The notes below the pieces were generated by a model. The model had not been told where the DNA came from and did not search any database. It saw nothing but the letters and a program-made list of their open reading frames with translations. A program made the position numbers and the translations under genes. From Mycobacterium sp. ITM-2016-00316 (GTDB taxonomy: Bacteria; Actinomycetota; Actinomycetes; Mycobacteriales; Mycobacteriaceae): DNA of 64,000 nt. The stretch covers positions 4,774,001-4,838,000 of the forward strand of contig NZ_CP134398.1 of the NCBI RefSeq assembly GCF_002968335.2, read 5' to 3'. Shown in pieces: positions 26,956 through 36,546 of the stretch (positions are counted from its first letter, which is position 1; every line of letters starts with the position of its first letter).

Positions 26956-28404
26956 TCAGGGCGTGAAGGCGATGTACTTGGTCTCCAGGTACTCCTCGAT
27001 ACCTTCGGAACCGCCCTCACGCCCGAACCCGGATTCCTTGATCCCGCCGAACGGGGCGGCCGCATCCGAGATGACGCCGCGGTTCACCCCGACCATGCCG
27101 GCCTCGACGGACTCCGCCACCCGCAACGCCCGGTCGAGTGACTGGGTGTAGATGTAGGACGCCAGGCCGTATTCGGTGGCATTCGCCGCGGCGATGCCCT
27201 CCTCCTCGGTGTCGAAACCGGTGATCGGCGCGACGGGACCGAAGACCTCCTCCTTGAGGATGCGGGCGTCGGCGGGCACGTCGGCCAGCACGGTGGCCGG
27301 GTAGAAGTGTCCGGGGCCGCCGGGCGCGACCCCGCCGACCGCCACCTCGGCGCCGCGCGCCACCGCGTCGGACACCAGGTCGGCGACGATGCCGAGCTGC
27401 TTTGCCGAGATCAGCGGGCCCAGCGTCGACGAATCCTCCAGGCCGTTGCCCAGGGTGTACTCGCTCATCCGCTTCACCAGCTTGTCGGTGAACTCCTCAC
27501 GCACCGCGTTGGCCACGTGGAAGCGGTTGGCGGCGGTGCACGCCTCGCCGCCGTTGCGCATCTTGGCCAGCAGGGCGCCCTCGACCGCGGCGTCGACATC
27601 GGCGTCGTCGAACACCACGAACGGGGCGTTGCCGCCCAGTTCCATCGAGGTGCGCAGCAGCTTGTCGCTGGACTGTTTCACCAGCGCCTTGCCCACCCCG
27701 GTCGACCCGGTGAAGGTCAGCTTGCGCAGCCGGCCGTCGTCGATCAGGGCGCCGGTCAACTCGCCGGGCTTGGTGGTCGGCAGCACCGACAGCACCCCCT
27801 TGGGCAGGCCGGCATCGTCGATCAGCTTGGCCAGCAGCAGCATGGTCAGCGGCGTCTCCTGGGCGGGCTTGACCAGCATGGTGCAGCCGGCGGCCAGGGC
27901 CGGTCCGATCTTGCGGGTGCCCATCGCCAGCGGGAAGTTCCACGGGGTGATGGCGTAGCAGGGGCCGACGGGCATCTTGGTGACCAGGATGCGGCCGGTG
28001 CCCGCCGGCGCCGGGGTGTAGCGGCCGCCGATGCGCACCGCCTCCTCGGCGAACCAGCGGAAGAACTCGGCGCCGTACTTGACCTCGCCGCGGCTCTCGG
28101 CGATCACCTTGCCCATTTCGAGGGTCATCAGGGTGGCGAGGTCTTCGCTTCGCGCGGTGAGGGTTTCGAAGACCGAACGCAGGATCTCGCCGCGTTCGCG
28201 GGCCGGGGTGGCGGCCCAGTCCGCCTGTACCGCGGCGGCGGCGTCCAGCGCGGCGATACCGTCCTGCGCTCCTGCGTCGGCCACCGAGGTGATGACCTCG
28301 TCGGTGGCCGGGTTGAGCACGTCGAAGGTGGACGAGCCTGCCCGTTCCTCACCGCCGATCCACAGCCCGGTCGGCACGGATGCAATCAAGTCTTCAATGC
28401 TCAT
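26956..28404 (-). CDS. gabD: NAD(P)-dependent succinate-semialdehyde dehydrogenase family
   Basis: 482 residues, standard aldehyde-dehydrogenase length. [35 protein letters not shown] and [16 protein letters not shown] (catalytic Glu) are present. The catalytic Cys lies in [14 protein letters not shown]. Closest in style to GabD-type enzymes that oxidise succinic semialdehyde to succinate, which would feed sucCD metabolites, but other aldehydes are possible. Divergent from pgi with a 50-nt gap. M. tuberculosis does not carry such a gene at this locus. Confidence 0.88.
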   Translation of the reverse strand: MSIEDLIASVPTGLWIGGEERAGSSTFDVLNPATDEVITSVADAGAQDGIAALDAAAAVQADWAATPARERGEILRSVFETLTARSEDLATLMTLEMGKVIAESRGEVKYGAEFFRWFAEEAVRIGGRYTPAPAGTGRILVTKMPVGPCYAITPWNFPLAMGTRKIGPALAAGCTMLVKPAQETPLTMLLLAKLIDDAGLPKGVLSVLPTTKPGELTGALIDDGRLRKLTFTGSTGVGKALVKQSSDKLLRTSMELGGNAPFVVFDDADVDAAVEGALLAKMRNGGEACTAANRFHVANAVREEFTDKLVKRMSEYTLGNGLEDSSTLGPLISAKQLGIVADLVSDAVARGAEVAVGGVAPGGPGHFYPATVLADVPADARILKEEVFGPVAPITGFDTEEEGIAAANATEYGLASYIYTQSLDRALRVAESVEAGMVGVNRGVISDAAAPFGGIKESGFGREGGSEGIEEYLETKYIAFTP

Positions 28405-28454
28405 ACATCCATCATGTACACCCTCGATCCGGGCGCCGCACTAAGGTCAGAAGA

Positions 28455-30104
28455 ATGAGTGCTGACATCACCGAAACGGCCGCATGGCATTCGCTGCAAC
28501 GCCACCATGACGCGGTGGCGTCGAAGAATCTTCGGGAGCTCTTCGCCGAGGACCCGGCCCGCGGCACCGAACTGACCCTCACCGTCGGCGATCTCTACAT
28601 CGACTACAGCAAGCACCGGGTGACACGCGAAACCCTGGGCCTGCTGGCCGATCTGGCCGCGGCCGCCGACCTGGAGGGCCGCCGCGCCGCGATGTTCTCC
28701 GGCACGCACATCAACACCTCCGAGGACCGTGCGGTGCTGCACACCGCCCTGCGCCTGCCCAGGGGCGCCGAGCTGGAGGTCGACGGGCAGGACGTCGTCG
28801 CCGACGTGCACGAGGTGCTCGACGCGATGGGCACGTTCACCGACCGGTTGCGGTCCGGCGAGTGGACGGGCGCGACGGGTGCGCGGATCACCTGCGTGGT
28901 GAACATCGGCATCGGCGGCTCTGACCTGGGTCCGGTGATGGTGTACGACGCGCTGCGCCACTACGCCGACGCCGGCATCTCGGCCCGGTTCGTCTCCAAC
29001 GTCGATCCCGCCGACCTGGTCGCCACGTTCGACGGTCTCGACCCGGCGACAACGCTTTTCGTGATCGCCTCGAAGACGTTCTCCACCTTGGAGACGTTGA
29101 CCAATGCCACCGCGGCGCGGCGCTGGCTCACCGCGGCACTGGGCGATGACGCGGTGTCCAAGCATTTCGTGGCGGTGTCGACCAACAAGAAGCTGGTCGA
29201 CGAGTTCGGTATCGACACCGACAACATGTTCGGCTTCTGGGACTGGGTCGGCGGCCGGTACTCGGTGGACAGCGCGATCGGCCTGAGCGTGATGGCGGTG
29301 ATCGGCAAGGAGCGGTTCGCGGAGTTCCTGGCCGGCTTCCATCTGGTCGACGAGCACTTCCGCACCGCGCCGCTGGCCGAGAACGCTCCGGCACTGCTCG
29401 GCCTGATCGGCCTCTGGTACAACAACTTCTTCGGTGCGCAGTCCCGCGCGGTGCTGCCCTACTCCAACGACCTGTCCCGGTTCGCGGCCTACCTGCAGCA
29501 GTTGACGATGGAGTCCAACGGCAAGTCGGTGCGCGCCGACGGCACGCCCGTCACCACCGACACCGGCGAGATCTATTGGGGCGAACCGGGAACCAATGGA
29601 CAACACGCCTTCTATCAGTTGCTGCACCAGGGCACCCGGCTGATCCCCGCCGATTTCATCGGGTTCTCCCAGCCCACCGATGATCTGCCGACCGCCGACG
29701 GCACCGGCAGCATGCACGACCTGTTGATGAGCAACTTCTTCGCCCAGACCCAGGTGCTGGCCTTCGGCAAGACCGCCGAGGAGATCGCCGGCGAAGGCAC
29801 CGCCGCCGACGTCGTCCCGCACAAGGTGATGCCGGGCAACCGCCCGACGACGTCGATCCTGGCGACCAAGCTGACGCCCTCGGTGGTGGGCCAGTTGATC
29901 GCGCTCTACGAGCACCAGGTCTTCACCGAGGGTGTGATCTGGGGGATCGACTCGTTCGACCAGTGGGGTGTGGAGCTGGGCAAGACCCAGGCCAAGGCGC
30001 TGCTGCCGGTGCTCACCGAGGATGCGGCACCGGCCGAGCAGAGCGACAGTTCCACCGATGCGCTGGTCCGGCACTACAGGAGCGAACGCGGCCGCAGCGC
30101 CTGA
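28455..30104 (+). CDS. pgi: Glucose-6-phosphate isomerase
   Basis: 549 residues from ATG 28455 ([18 protein letters not shown]); a longer frame to 28380 overlaps gabD. Interconverts glucose-6-phosphate and fructose-6-phosphate. Signatures: [46 protein letters not shown] and [17 protein letters not shown]. The C-terminal [17 protein letters not shown] signature is complete. Corresponds to Rv0946c. Confidence 0.98.
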   Translation: MSADITETAAWHSLQRHHDAVASKNLRELFAEDPARGTELTLTVGDLYIDYSKHRVTRETLGLLADLAAAADLEGRRAAMFSGTHINTSEDRAVLHTALRLPRGAELEVDGQDVVADVHEVLDAMGTFTDRLRSGEWTGATGARITCVVNIGIGGSDLGPVMVYDALRHYADAGISARFVSNVDPADLVATFDGLDPATTLFVIASKTFSTLETLTNATAARRWLTAALGDDAVSKHFVAVSTNKKLVDEFGIDTDNMFGFWDWVGGRYSVDSAIGLSVMAVIGKERFAEFLAGFHLVDEHFRTAPLAENAPALLGLIGLWYNNFFGAQSRAVLPYSNDLSRFAAYLQQLTMESNGKSVRADGTPVTTDTGEIYWGEPGTNGQHAFYQLLHQGTRLIPADFIGFSQPTDDLPTADGTGSMHDLLMSNFFAQTQVLAFGKTAEEIAGEGTAADVVPHKVMPGNRPTTSILATKLTPSVVGQLIALYEHQVFTEGVIWGIDSFDQWGVELGKTQAKALLPVLTEDAAPAEQSDSSTDALVRHYRSERGRSA

Positions 30105-30635
30105 CTATTCGGGCTCGACGTCCACGCGCGTCCAACCCAAGATCATGGCGGGCAGACAGCCGCCGATGAGCAGGACCGTCAGCGCCATCAGCCCGCCGGC
30201 ATACGCCATGTCGGTATCGGTGCCGTCGGTGATCGTGGAACCGAAGATCAGGTACCCGATGGGCAGCATCATCAGGTACTGCGTTGCGGTCAGCCCGATG
30301 GACCGGGCGCTGTTGCGTTGGGCGATCTCGAATTCGTCGAGCGCGGCCTCCGGTGCGTCACCGCGCCTGCCCGAGACCAGTTGCAGCACGGTCCACATGG
30401 GGAAGAACGCCACGCAGGCCGGCAGCCACAGCAGCGGCGCCCACCACAGGCCGAACGCGCACAGCACCGCGACGGCGGCCATGAACGCGAACGTCACCGC
30501 CAGTCCGACCACGAGCATCCGTCGGCGGCGGCGGTTGCGCCACGCGGGCAGTGAATTGGCATATGTGCGTTCCTGTTTCAGGAACCTTCTGGTCCGGAAA
30601 TCCTGGTACCTGTCGAGGATGCTCGTCTCTGTCAC
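30105..30635 (-). CDS. Hypothetical four-helix membrane protein
   Basis: 176 residues. A charged N-terminus with a run of Arg (NRRRRRML) is followed by four hydrophobic segments in two hairpins (MLVVGLAVTFAFMAAVAVLCAFG, APLLWLPACVAFFPMWTVL, LMMLPIGYLIFGSTI, LMALTVLLIGGCLPAMILG). Family not recognised. Its ATG overlaps the stop of the upstream XRE regulator by 4 nt, so the regulator and membrane protein are made together. Small HTH/membrane pairs of this kind usually have the regulator controlling its own operon. Confidence 0.8.
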   Translation of the reverse strand: MTETSILDRYQDFRTRRFLKQERTYANSLPAWRNRRRRRMLVVGLAVTFAFMAAVAVLCAFGLWWAPLLWLPACVAFFPMWTVLQLVSGRRGDAPEAALDEFEIAQRNSARSIGLTATQYLMMLPIGYLIFGSTITDGTDTDMAYAGGLMALTVLLIGGCLPAMILGWTRVDVEPE

Positions 30636-30919
30636 GGCCGCGTCCCTTCCGTTCGTTGCCTGTTTCCATAGAGTTCGGCCGACAGTGGCGTGAACGGTTC
30701 TCGGGAGAACACCGCCTCCACCGGCAACTCGAAGACGTCACAGATGCGGAACGCCAGGTCAAGGCTCGGGTAGTGGTCGCCTCGCTCCAGCGCACCGACG
30801 GTCTGCGGGTTGACGTCGATCAGCCCGGCCAGCTGCACCCGTGTCATGCGCCGCTCGGCGCGCAGCACGCCGATGCGGTTATGAATGGGAAGCTGGTCCC
30901 CACGCCGTACCGGACTCAT
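30632..30919 (-). CDS. XRE/Cro-type HTH transcriptional regulator
   Basis: 95 residues from ATG 30919. The HTH covers about residues 14-68: HNRIGVLRAERRMTRVQLAGL, then IDVNPQTVGALERGDHYPSL as the recognition helix region, then AFRICDVFELPVEAVFS. No other domain is present. An imperfect palindrome 10 nt upstream of the start (30929-30946) is a plausible auto-operator. The open frame continues to 30988 but reads through the operator. Confidence 0.88.
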   Translation of the reverse strand: MSPVRRGDQLPIHNRIGVLRAERRMTRVQLAGLIDVNPQTVGALERGDHYPSLDLAFRICDVFELPVEAVFSREPFTPLSAELYGNRQRTEGTRP

Positions 30920-30928
30920 GCAACCTAT

Positions 30929-30946
30929 TGTTAGGAAAACCCAACA
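30929..30946 (-). promoter_or_regulatory. Candidate operator of the XRE regulator
   Basis: TGTTAGG-AAAA-CCCAACA: 7-nt arms with 6 matches, just upstream of the regulator's ATG. Inferred autoregulatory site. Confidence 0.5.
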
Positions 30947-31008
30947 CTCTGTCAAGAAAATGACCCAGGATGCCCATCCGAGGCGCACGGGCCGCGGCCC
31001 GAAATGCG

Positions 31009-31048
31009 CGAAATGGCTGCCCCGGACGTACCGGGAGCAGCCATTTCG
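31009..31048 (-). terminator. Stem-loop downstream of the collagen-like gene
   Basis: Arms CGAAATGGCTGC (31009-31020) and GCAGCCATTTCG (31037-31048) are perfectly complementary, with CCGG-ACGTA-CCGG extending the stem inside. No T-run follows on the minus strand. It lies 26 nt after the stop of the gene at 31074 and is probably its terminator or 3' stabiliser. Confidence 0.6.
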
Positions 31049-31073
31049 TGAACTTCGAGAGCGTGTTTACGTC

Positions 31074-31553
31074 TTAGGGAGCGGGGATCGTGGCACACCC
31101 GATACCCGGGATGCAGCCACTGGCTCCACCGGGGCCTGCGCTACCGACCGGGCCGCCGGGGATCACTCCGCTGGCACCGTCGGGACCGGCAGTCCCGCCC
31201 GGGCCACCCGGGATCGAGCCGGTGGCACCCTCGGGGCCGGCCGAACCGCCGGGACCACCCGGAATCACGCCGCTGGCGCCTCCGGGACCGGCTTCACCGG
31301 CCGGGCCACCGGGGATCGCACCTTCGGCGCCACCGGGTCCGGCCTCACCAACCGGGCCACCGGGCACCGCGACATCGACGCCGCCGGGACCTGCGGTGCC
31401 GACCGAGGCACACGGGGTGCCGTCGGCGTTCCAGCACGGCGGCGGCGGCGGCGGGGGTGCGGGGGTCGCGCCGGCCACGGGCGAGAAGGCGATAGCCGCG
31501 CCCATGGCACCGGCGAACAATACGGGCGTCATCTTCGTCAGTTTCACCATCAT
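31074..31553 (-). CDS. Secreted collagen-like Gly/Pro repeat protein
   Basis: 159 residues. A signal peptide (MVKLTKMTPVLFAGAMGAAIAFSPVAGATP in all, hydrophobic core VLFAGAMGAAIAF, cleavage likely near AGA-TP) leads to a proline run (PAPPPPPPPC). Then come five full and one partial copies of a 17-residue unit of the form GxAGPxGAxGxIPGGPx. Two Cys pairs (CWNADGTPC near 40-48, CIPGIGC near 147-153) flank the repeat and could close it with disulfides. No enzyme domain. Probably an exported structural or surface protein; function unknown. The start could also be ATG 31550. Confidence 0.78.
   Translation of the reverse strand: MMVKLTKMTPVLFAGAMGAAIAFSPVAGATPAPPPPPPPCWNADGTPCASVGTAGPGGVDVAVPGGPVGEAGPGGAEGAIPGGPAGEAGPGGASGVIPGGPGGSAGPEGATGSIPGGPGGTAGPDGASGVIPGGPVGSAGPGGASGCIPGIGCATIPAP
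31104..31400 (-). repeat. 51-bp in-frame tandem repeat (17-residue collagen-like unit)
   Basis: Five complete units at residues 52-68, 69-85, 86-102, 103-119 and 120-136 plus a 14-residue sixth. Units differ at 3-6 positions, mostly in E/S/T/D and A/V/G, so the array is old rather than newly expanded. Confidence 0.85.
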
Positions 31554-31607
31554 GCAAGGACGGTTACCACCCGCTGAGACGACATAAACATCCCGCAGAC
31601 GAAGCTC

Positions 31608-32357
31608 TCAGGCGAAGCGTTTGGTGTACTTCGGCGGCAGCAGTCGCATGATCTGCGTGATCGGCGCCCACGGCCAGGACGGCACCACGGCGCGCCCCTT
31701 TTCCTTCTCGATGGCCTCGACCATCTTGCGGACACCGGTCTCGTTGTCGACCATCAGCAGGGTGGTCGCCGACTTCGCGGTCATCTCGGACTCGATGTAG
31801 CCGGGCTCGATGACGGTGATCCGGATGGGCCCCTTGTCGTACTCGGCGCGCAGGGATTCCCCCAGTGAGGTCATTCCGGCCTTGCTCGCGCAGTAGGCCG
31901 CCTTGCCGCCGGGCACCCCGGTGTTTCCGAGCACCGAGGAGATCAGCACGAGGTGTCCACCGCCGGACTTCTTGAACATCTCCAGTGCGGTCTCGATCTG
32001 CACCATGCCCGAGATCAGGTTGGTGTTGATGGTGGCCTTGTTGGCCCACGGCTTACCTTCACCGAGCGGCCAGCCCTTACCGATTCCCGCGTTGACGATG
32101 ACACGGTCGATACCGCCGAGTTCGTCGGACAGTTCGCCGAACACCCGCGGGATGGCCTCGTGGTCGTCGACGTCCAGCGCAGCGATGGCGACCTTGGCAT
32201 ATGGGTGCTTGTCGAGGATCTCGGCGCGCAGTTCTTCGAGCCGCTCGACGCGGCGGGCACACAATGCCAGGTCCCGGCCCTTGGCCGCGAAGGCACGCGC
32301 CATGCCGGCGCCCAGGCCCGAGCTTGCACCGGTGATGAGGATCTTCTGGCGGGTCAT
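31608..32357 (-). CDS. Short-chain dehydrogenase/reductase (Rv0945-like)
   Basis: 249 residues of classical SDR type. The cofactor motif TGASSGLGAGMARAF is at the N-terminus with arginine-rich CARRVERL after strand 2, which suggests NADP(H). NAGIGKGWPLG and the active-site YCASKAG (Tyr-x3-Lys) with a preceding SSVLGNTGVPGG Ser are present. A C-terminal segment PPKYTKRFA is short. Corresponds to Rv0945. The substrate is unknown; a lipid or steroid ketone reductase is only a guess. Confidence 0.9.
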   Translation of the reverse strand: MTRQKILITGASSGLGAGMARAFAAKGRDLALCARRVERLEELRAEILDKHPYAKVAIAALDVDDHEAIPRVFGELSDELGGIDRVIVNAGIGKGWPLGEGKPWANKATINTNLISGMVQIETALEMFKKSGGGHLVLISSVLGNTGVPGGKAAYCASKAGMTSLGESLRAEYDKGPIRITVIEPGYIESEMTAKSATTLLMVDNETGVRKMVEAIEKEKGRAVVPSWPWAPITQIMRLLPPKYTKRFA

Positions 32358-32398
32358 GGCAGCAGGATAACCGAGTTATACATCTTGGGAGCAAACCC

Positions 32399-33622
32399 TC
32401 ACAGCTCGGTCGTCGATTCGGGATCCGTTCCACGGCGCGCAATCGCGTTCCAGGCCGCGAATCCGCTGGTGAATCCCAACGCGATCGACATCATCGACAC
32501 CAGCATGACCGTGATCGCCGCACTGCCCTGCCCTGACGCCAGTGCGGCGACCCCGATCATCCCGATCGAGCTGGGCACCAGCAGCCAGAACCCGGGGGCG
32601 AGCATCACCTGGGCCACCGGTGTCATCGACAGTCTGCTGAGCGCCAACGCGCAGAGGATCAGGATCAGCCCGCCGCCGAAGCCGCTGACATACCCGCCGA
32701 ACGCCGCGTTGGTCAGCACCTGGGCGCCGTACGCGGTGAACAGGACCAGCATCAGCCACGGGGCGAAGCCGCGGGGCGGCCCGAGGTGCAGCGTGATCCC
32801 GACGGCGTACACGGCGACACCCAACCAGGGCGCCCAGCTACCGAGCGTGTTGACGGGGGCATCGGCGAGCTCCGACCAGGACAGCCCGAGCAATTGGACG
32901 GCCAGCAGGATCCCCAGCGCCAGTTGTGCCAGTCGCATCAATCCGGCCATCAGCCGCGCCGATCCGGACACCATCTCACTGGTCGACGATTCGATGACCG
33001 CCAGCGTGATCGCCACCCCGGGCAGGAACAGCGTCAGCGGCGCGATCAACACCCGCAGGCTGTCATGGCCCATGTGCAGCAGCCGCCCGAGACTGAAGGC
33101 GACATAGGTGACCAGGAATGCGCTGAGGACCGGCAGCAGTTGGCGCAACGCGGCATTCTTGCGGGTCGCCAGCTCCAGCAGTCCGACGATCAGCCCGAAC
33201 CCGGTGGCGGCGATCAGCGACACCACCGTCGGTTGCAGGATCAGGCCGTAGGCGGCGCTTTGCAACCCATAGCCGATCACCCCGACCCAGCCGGGGAAGC
33301 GCCGCGGCAGCGCGTGGATGCGATCCAGCTCGGCGATCCCCTCGACCGGGTCGACCCGGCGGCGCTGGGCCTGCTCCACCAACTCGCCCAACGGGAAGGT
33401 CTGGTCGTAGCGCAATGCGGCACCACGCACCACCGTGGTGTGGTGCCGGTCGCCGGCCTGGATGAAGTTCGGCAGCACCAGCACCGGGCAGTCTGTTTCC
33501 TGCCGGGCGGCCACCCGCTCGAGAGCATGGCGCACCATCGTCACCGGATAGTCCGCGCTGAGCATCGCCGAGCCGAGCCGGGCGATGAACTCGATGGCGG
33601 TGGGATCGTCGTTGTCAGGCAC
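32399..33622 (-). CDS. Threonine/serine exporter-like membrane protein (ThrE family)
   Basis: 407 residues. The N-terminal ~125 residues are soluble (EFIARLGSAMLSADYPVTMVRHALERVAAR), as in ThrE. About ten transmembrane segments follow, in two blocks that match the ThrE and ThrE_2 halves (GWVGVIGYGLQSAAYGLILQ, LTLFLPGVAITLAVIE, WAPWLGVAVYAVGITLHLG). Members export threonine, serine or small metabolites. It overlaps the MFS gene upstream by 8 nt, so the two transporters are likely one transcript. Confidence 0.85.
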   Translation of the reverse strand: MPDNDDPTAIEFIARLGSAMLSADYPVTMVRHALERVAARQETDCPVLVLPNFIQAGDRHHTTVVRGAALRYDQTFPLGELVEQAQRRRVDPVEGIAELDRIHALPRRFPGWVGVIGYGLQSAAYGLILQPTVVSLIAATGFGLIVGLLELATRKNAALRQLLPVLSAFLVTYVAFSLGRLLHMGHDSLRVLIAPLTLFLPGVAITLAVIESSTSEMVSGSARLMAGLMRLAQLALGILLAVQLLGLSWSELADAPVNTLGSWAPWLGVAVYAVGITLHLGPPRGFAPWLMLVLFTAYGAQVLTNAAFGGYVSGFGGGLILILCALALSRLSMTPVAQVMLAPGFWLLVPSSIGMIGVAALASGQGSAAITVMLVSMMSIALGFTSGFAAWNAIARRGTDPESTTEL

Positions 33623-35129
33623 GGGCAGGCCTCATCAGGATCAGCGCCGCCACGATGGCCGCCAGCGGCACCGCGGTCAGCGTCCAGCCGAGCGTATGGA
33701 TGGCGTCGATCATGCTCGCGTGCGCGCCGTCGACCACCTCACGGGCCCGCTGTGGGTCCAGCACGTTGGTGCCCGCGGCCGAACCGGCCCCGCCGTGGGC
33801 CGCCCGCAACGCCTCGCGCGCCTGCTCTTCGCTGATCCCGCTGCCGGCGAGCTTGCCGGCAGCGGAGTGCACGAAGACGCTGGTGCCGATCAGCGCGAAC
33901 AGCGCCGGCCCCATCGAGTACGCCGCTTGTCCGACAGCGCTTTTCACCGCGGCGACCGCGCCGCTCAGCTCCACCGGCGCGGTCTGCAGCATGACGGTGG
34001 CCTCGATGGTCTCGACGACGGCCGCGCCGACGGCGTTGAAGGCCACCGCCGCGAACAGCAACCACAGTGAGCTCTGCTCGCCGAGCCGGGTGACCACCAG
34101 CAGTCCCGCGACCAGCAACACCAGCCCGCCGACGAGCACGCCGCGCTGCCCCAGTCGCACCGCGGCCCGGCCGGCCGCCGCGGCCGCGACGGCCGACAGC
34201 AGCGCGGCGGGCGCCATGAGAAGACCGAGCACAGTGGGTGATTCGCCGCGGACGGCGACGAGGTAGAAGGCCAGCAGGACCGTCACGCCGCCGCTGAGGA
34301 AGTTGAAGGCGATGCCGGCGAAGACGGCGGCATTGAACGGCCCGGAGGAGAATATGCGCAGATCCAGTGCGGGGCTGGGCGTGCGTCGTTCGAAGATCAC
34401 GAAGGCGACCGCGGCGACCAGCCCGACGGCCAGCGACCCGATCACGCCCGCGTTCAGACCGCTCTGCAGCCGGGAAAGCCCGAAGACCGTCCCCGACAGT
34501 GCGACGGCCACCAGCAGCAGACCGACCACGTCGAGTCGGCGCTCGGCGCGTGGTGTCTCCGGCACGTACCTGCGCACCATGGCCAGCGCGATCAGCGCCA
34601 GGACGGGGGCCACCAGAAAGCAGGTGCGCCAACCGAAGTGTTCGGCGAGCAGTGACCCAATCGCCGGCATCGGCACCGCAGCGACGAACCCGGCCCCCAG
34701 GTGCAACGAGATGGCGGTGGCCCGGCGCTCGGGCGGGAAGACGACGTTGACGATGGCCAGCGCCAATCCCAGTTGCAGGGCGAATGCCAGTCCCACCCCG
34801 GCGCGGGCGGCGATCAGCACCCCGGCGTTCGGCGCCGAGGCGGCCAGCACACCGAACACGACCGTGCCCATCAGGCCGAGCGAGAACATCCGCCTCATGC
34901 CGTACTTGTCCCCGAGTGCGCCGGCTCCGAGCACGCCCGCCGCCAGGGACAGGGTGGCCACGCTGGCGACGAAGCTGGCGGTGCCCGGCGACAGCTCCAG
35001 CCCGTCCCGGACCGCCGAGATGTTCGCCGACAGGATCACCGGATCCGCCGCGGTGATGCTGGCGCCCAGGCCCGTCGCCACAATCGTCATCGTCGCGGCG
35101 GTGCCGGACACCACGTGCGGACGGGTCAC
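33615..35129 (-). CDS. MFS transporter, 12-14 TM (DHA2-like)
   Basis: About 504 residues from GTG 35129, which begins 10 nt after the fpg stop; the frame runs on to 35228 inside fpg. It has the N-terminal motif region GALGDKYGMRRMFSLGLMG, MGMR-like loop residues and a helical array that continues past the central loop (RRYVPETPRAERRLD). There is a further hydrophobic stretch at the C-terminus (AVPLAAIVAALILM) after an extracytoplasmic, Ala/Gly-rich loop. Drug:proton antiporters of this form are common in mycobacteria, but no substrate can be assigned. Confidence 0.85.
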   Translation of the reverse strand: MTRPHVVSGTAATMTIVATGLGASITAADPVILSANISAVRDGLELSPGTASFVASVATLSLAAGVLGAGALGDKYGMRRMFSLGLMGTVVFGVLAASAPNAGVLIAARAGVGLAFALQLGLALAIVNVVFPPERRATAISLHLGAGFVAAVPMPAIGSLLAEHFGWRTCFLVAPVLALIALAMVRRYVPETPRAERRLDVVGLLLVAVALSGTVFGLSRLQSGLNAGVIGSLAVGLVAAVAFVIFERRTPSPALDLRIFSSGPFNAAVFAGIAFNFLSGGVTVLLAFYLVAVRGESPTVLGLLMAPAALLSAVAAAAAGRAAVRLGQRGVLVGGLVLLVAGLLVVTRLGEQSSLWLLFAAVAFNAVGAAVVETIEATVMLQTAPVELSGAVAAVKSAVGQAAYSMGPALFALIGTSVFVHSAAGKLAGSGISEEQAREALRAAHGGAGSAAGTNVLDPQRAREVVDGAHASMIDAIHTLGWTLTAVPLAAIVAALILMRPARA

Positions 35130-35139
35130 GGCTGGAAAT

Positions 35140-35994
35140 CTACTTGAGCAGACGCGACATTCTGCGATCTGCGAGCACTTTGCCGCCGGTCTGGCATGTC
35201 GGGCAGTACTGGAACGACTTGTCCGCAAACGACACCTCGGCCACCGTGTCCCCGCAGACGGGGCACGGCAGCCCGGTGCGGGCGTGCACCCGCAACCCGG
35301 AACGCTTCTCCCCTTTCAGCGTTGCGGCCTGCTGGCCCACCGAACGCGACACCGCATCGGTGAGTACCGAGGACATCGCGTCGTGCAGGTCGGCCAGTTG
35401 CGCGTCGGAGAGTTTGTTGGCGGTCGCGAACGGCGACAGCTTCGCCACGTGCAGGATTTCGTCGCTGTAGGCGTTGCCGATCCCGGCGATCACCTTCTGA
35501 TCGGTGATGACGTTCTTGATGCGGCCCCCATGACCGGCCAGCACCTCGCGCAGCCCGTCGGGATCCAGCGCCAGCGCATCGGGTCCCAGGCCGGCGATCT
35601 GCGGGATGTCCATCGGGTCCCGGACCACCCACACCGCCAGGCGTTTCTGGGTGCCGGCCTCGGTCAGGTCGAAGCCCTGCGAGTCGCCCAGGTGCACGCG
35701 CAGCGCGATGGGGCCCTTACCGGGTTTCAGCGGCGTCGGCGACAGCTTGTCCGACCAGCGCAGCCAACCGGCCCGCGACAGGTGGGTGATGAGGTAGAGC
35801 TCGCCGACCTGCAGACCGAGGTATTTGCCCCACCGAGCCGCCCCGGTGACGTCGTGTCCGTGCAGCGCGGTGACCGGCGGGTCGAAGGTTTTGAGCACCG
35901 ACAGGGCGGAGATGTCGACCCTGCCGACGGCCTTGCCGACGGCATGCCGGCGCAGGTGATCGGCGAGCGCCTCCACTTCGGGCAGTTCGGGCAT
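35140..35994 (-). CDS. Fpg/Nei-family DNA glycosylase
   Basis: 284 residues. Base-excision-repair glycosylase/AP lyase. PELPEVEALADHL carries the catalytic Pro2 and Glu3, a conserved Lys lies in ARWGKYLGL, the H2TH helix is in IKNVITDQKVIAGIGNAYSDEI and the zinc finger reads CPVC ... CPTC near the C-terminus. It removes oxidised bases. In M. tuberculosis the corresponding Rv0944 is a shorter protein; this copy looks full length. Ends 10 nt before the MFS GTG. Confidence 0.93.
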   Translation of the reverse strand: MPELPEVEALADHLRRHAVGKAVGRVDISALSVLKTFDPPVTALHGHDVTGAARWGKYLGLQVGELYLITHLSRAGWLRWSDKLSPTPLKPGKGPIALRVHLGDSQGFDLTEAGTQKRLAVWVVRDPMDIPQIAGLGPDALALDPDGLREVLAGHGGRIKNVITDQKVIAGIGNAYSDEILHVAKLSPFATANKLSDAQLADLHDAMSSVLTDAVSRSVGQQAATLKGEKRSGLRVHARTGLPCPVCGDTVAEVSFADKSFQYCPTCQTGGKVLADRRMSRLLK

Positions 35995-36150
35995 GTCACC
36001 AGTGTGACTCGAGTGTCGCCCGGGCGGGCACCGATATCGTCTCCCGTGTGCGCGGGTGTGCCGGAGCGCCGGCCGAGCAACGCGCGGCGGGCCACGGGCA
36101 GTTAGAACGCCGCCGATCCCGGGGCGATCGCGGCGACGGGGCCTGATCCG

Positions 36151-36546
36151 TTACTGCACAGCCTTTTTCGCATCACCGGCCACCAGGGACAGTAGCCAGC
36201 TGACGATGGACAGCACGATCGCGGCCCAGATCGCGGTCCACCAGAAATCCTCGATGAACAGGCCCCAGTGCGTGGTGTGTTCGGTGATCCACGAGGTGAT
36301 CCAGAGCATCAGGGCGTTGATGACGATGTGGATCAAGCCGAGGGTCAGGATGTAAAGCGGTATCGAAATGAACTGCACGATGGGCTTGATCACCGCATTG
36401 ACGAGCCCGAAGACCACCGCGACGACGAAGATGATGCCGGCCCGTTGCAGGGTGGAATCGCCCCCGAGGATGCTGACGCCGGGCACCACGAGGGTCACCA
36501 CCCACAACGCGACTCCGGTCAGTGCGGCGCGCAGCAGAAAATTCAT
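36151..36546 (-). CDS. Phage-holin-family-like small membrane protein (four TM)
   Basis: 131 residues with four hydrophobic segments (MNFLLRAALTGVALWVVTLVV, AGIIFVVAVVFGLVNAVI, FISIPLYILTLGLIHIVINALML, WTAIWAAIVLSIVSWLLSLVAG), matching the actinobacterial DUF/holin-like family often annotated as a phage holin although it is chromosomal. The start ATG is the last triplet of a 65-bp repeat unit and its GAGG ribosome-binding site lies inside a predicted hairpin. Function unknown. Confidence 0.85.
   Translation of the reverse strand: MNFLLRAALTGVALWVVTLVVPGVSILGGDSTLQRAGIIFVVAVVFGLVNAVIKPIVQFISIPLYILTLGLIHIVINALMLWITSWITEHTTHWGLFIEDFWWTAIWAAIVLSIVSWLLSLVAGDAKKAVQ

Noticed and set aside
31090..31587. 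Plus-strand frame rich in Pro (GPPG-like repeats) opposite the collagen-like gene
   Set aside because: It mirrors the repeats of the minus-strand gene by codon symmetry; no signal peptide or start context, while the minus-strand product has a clear signal peptide.
36151..36546. Prophage remnant because of the holin-like name
   Set aside because: Only this family name suggests a phage; no integrase, attachment site or other phage gene is nearby.
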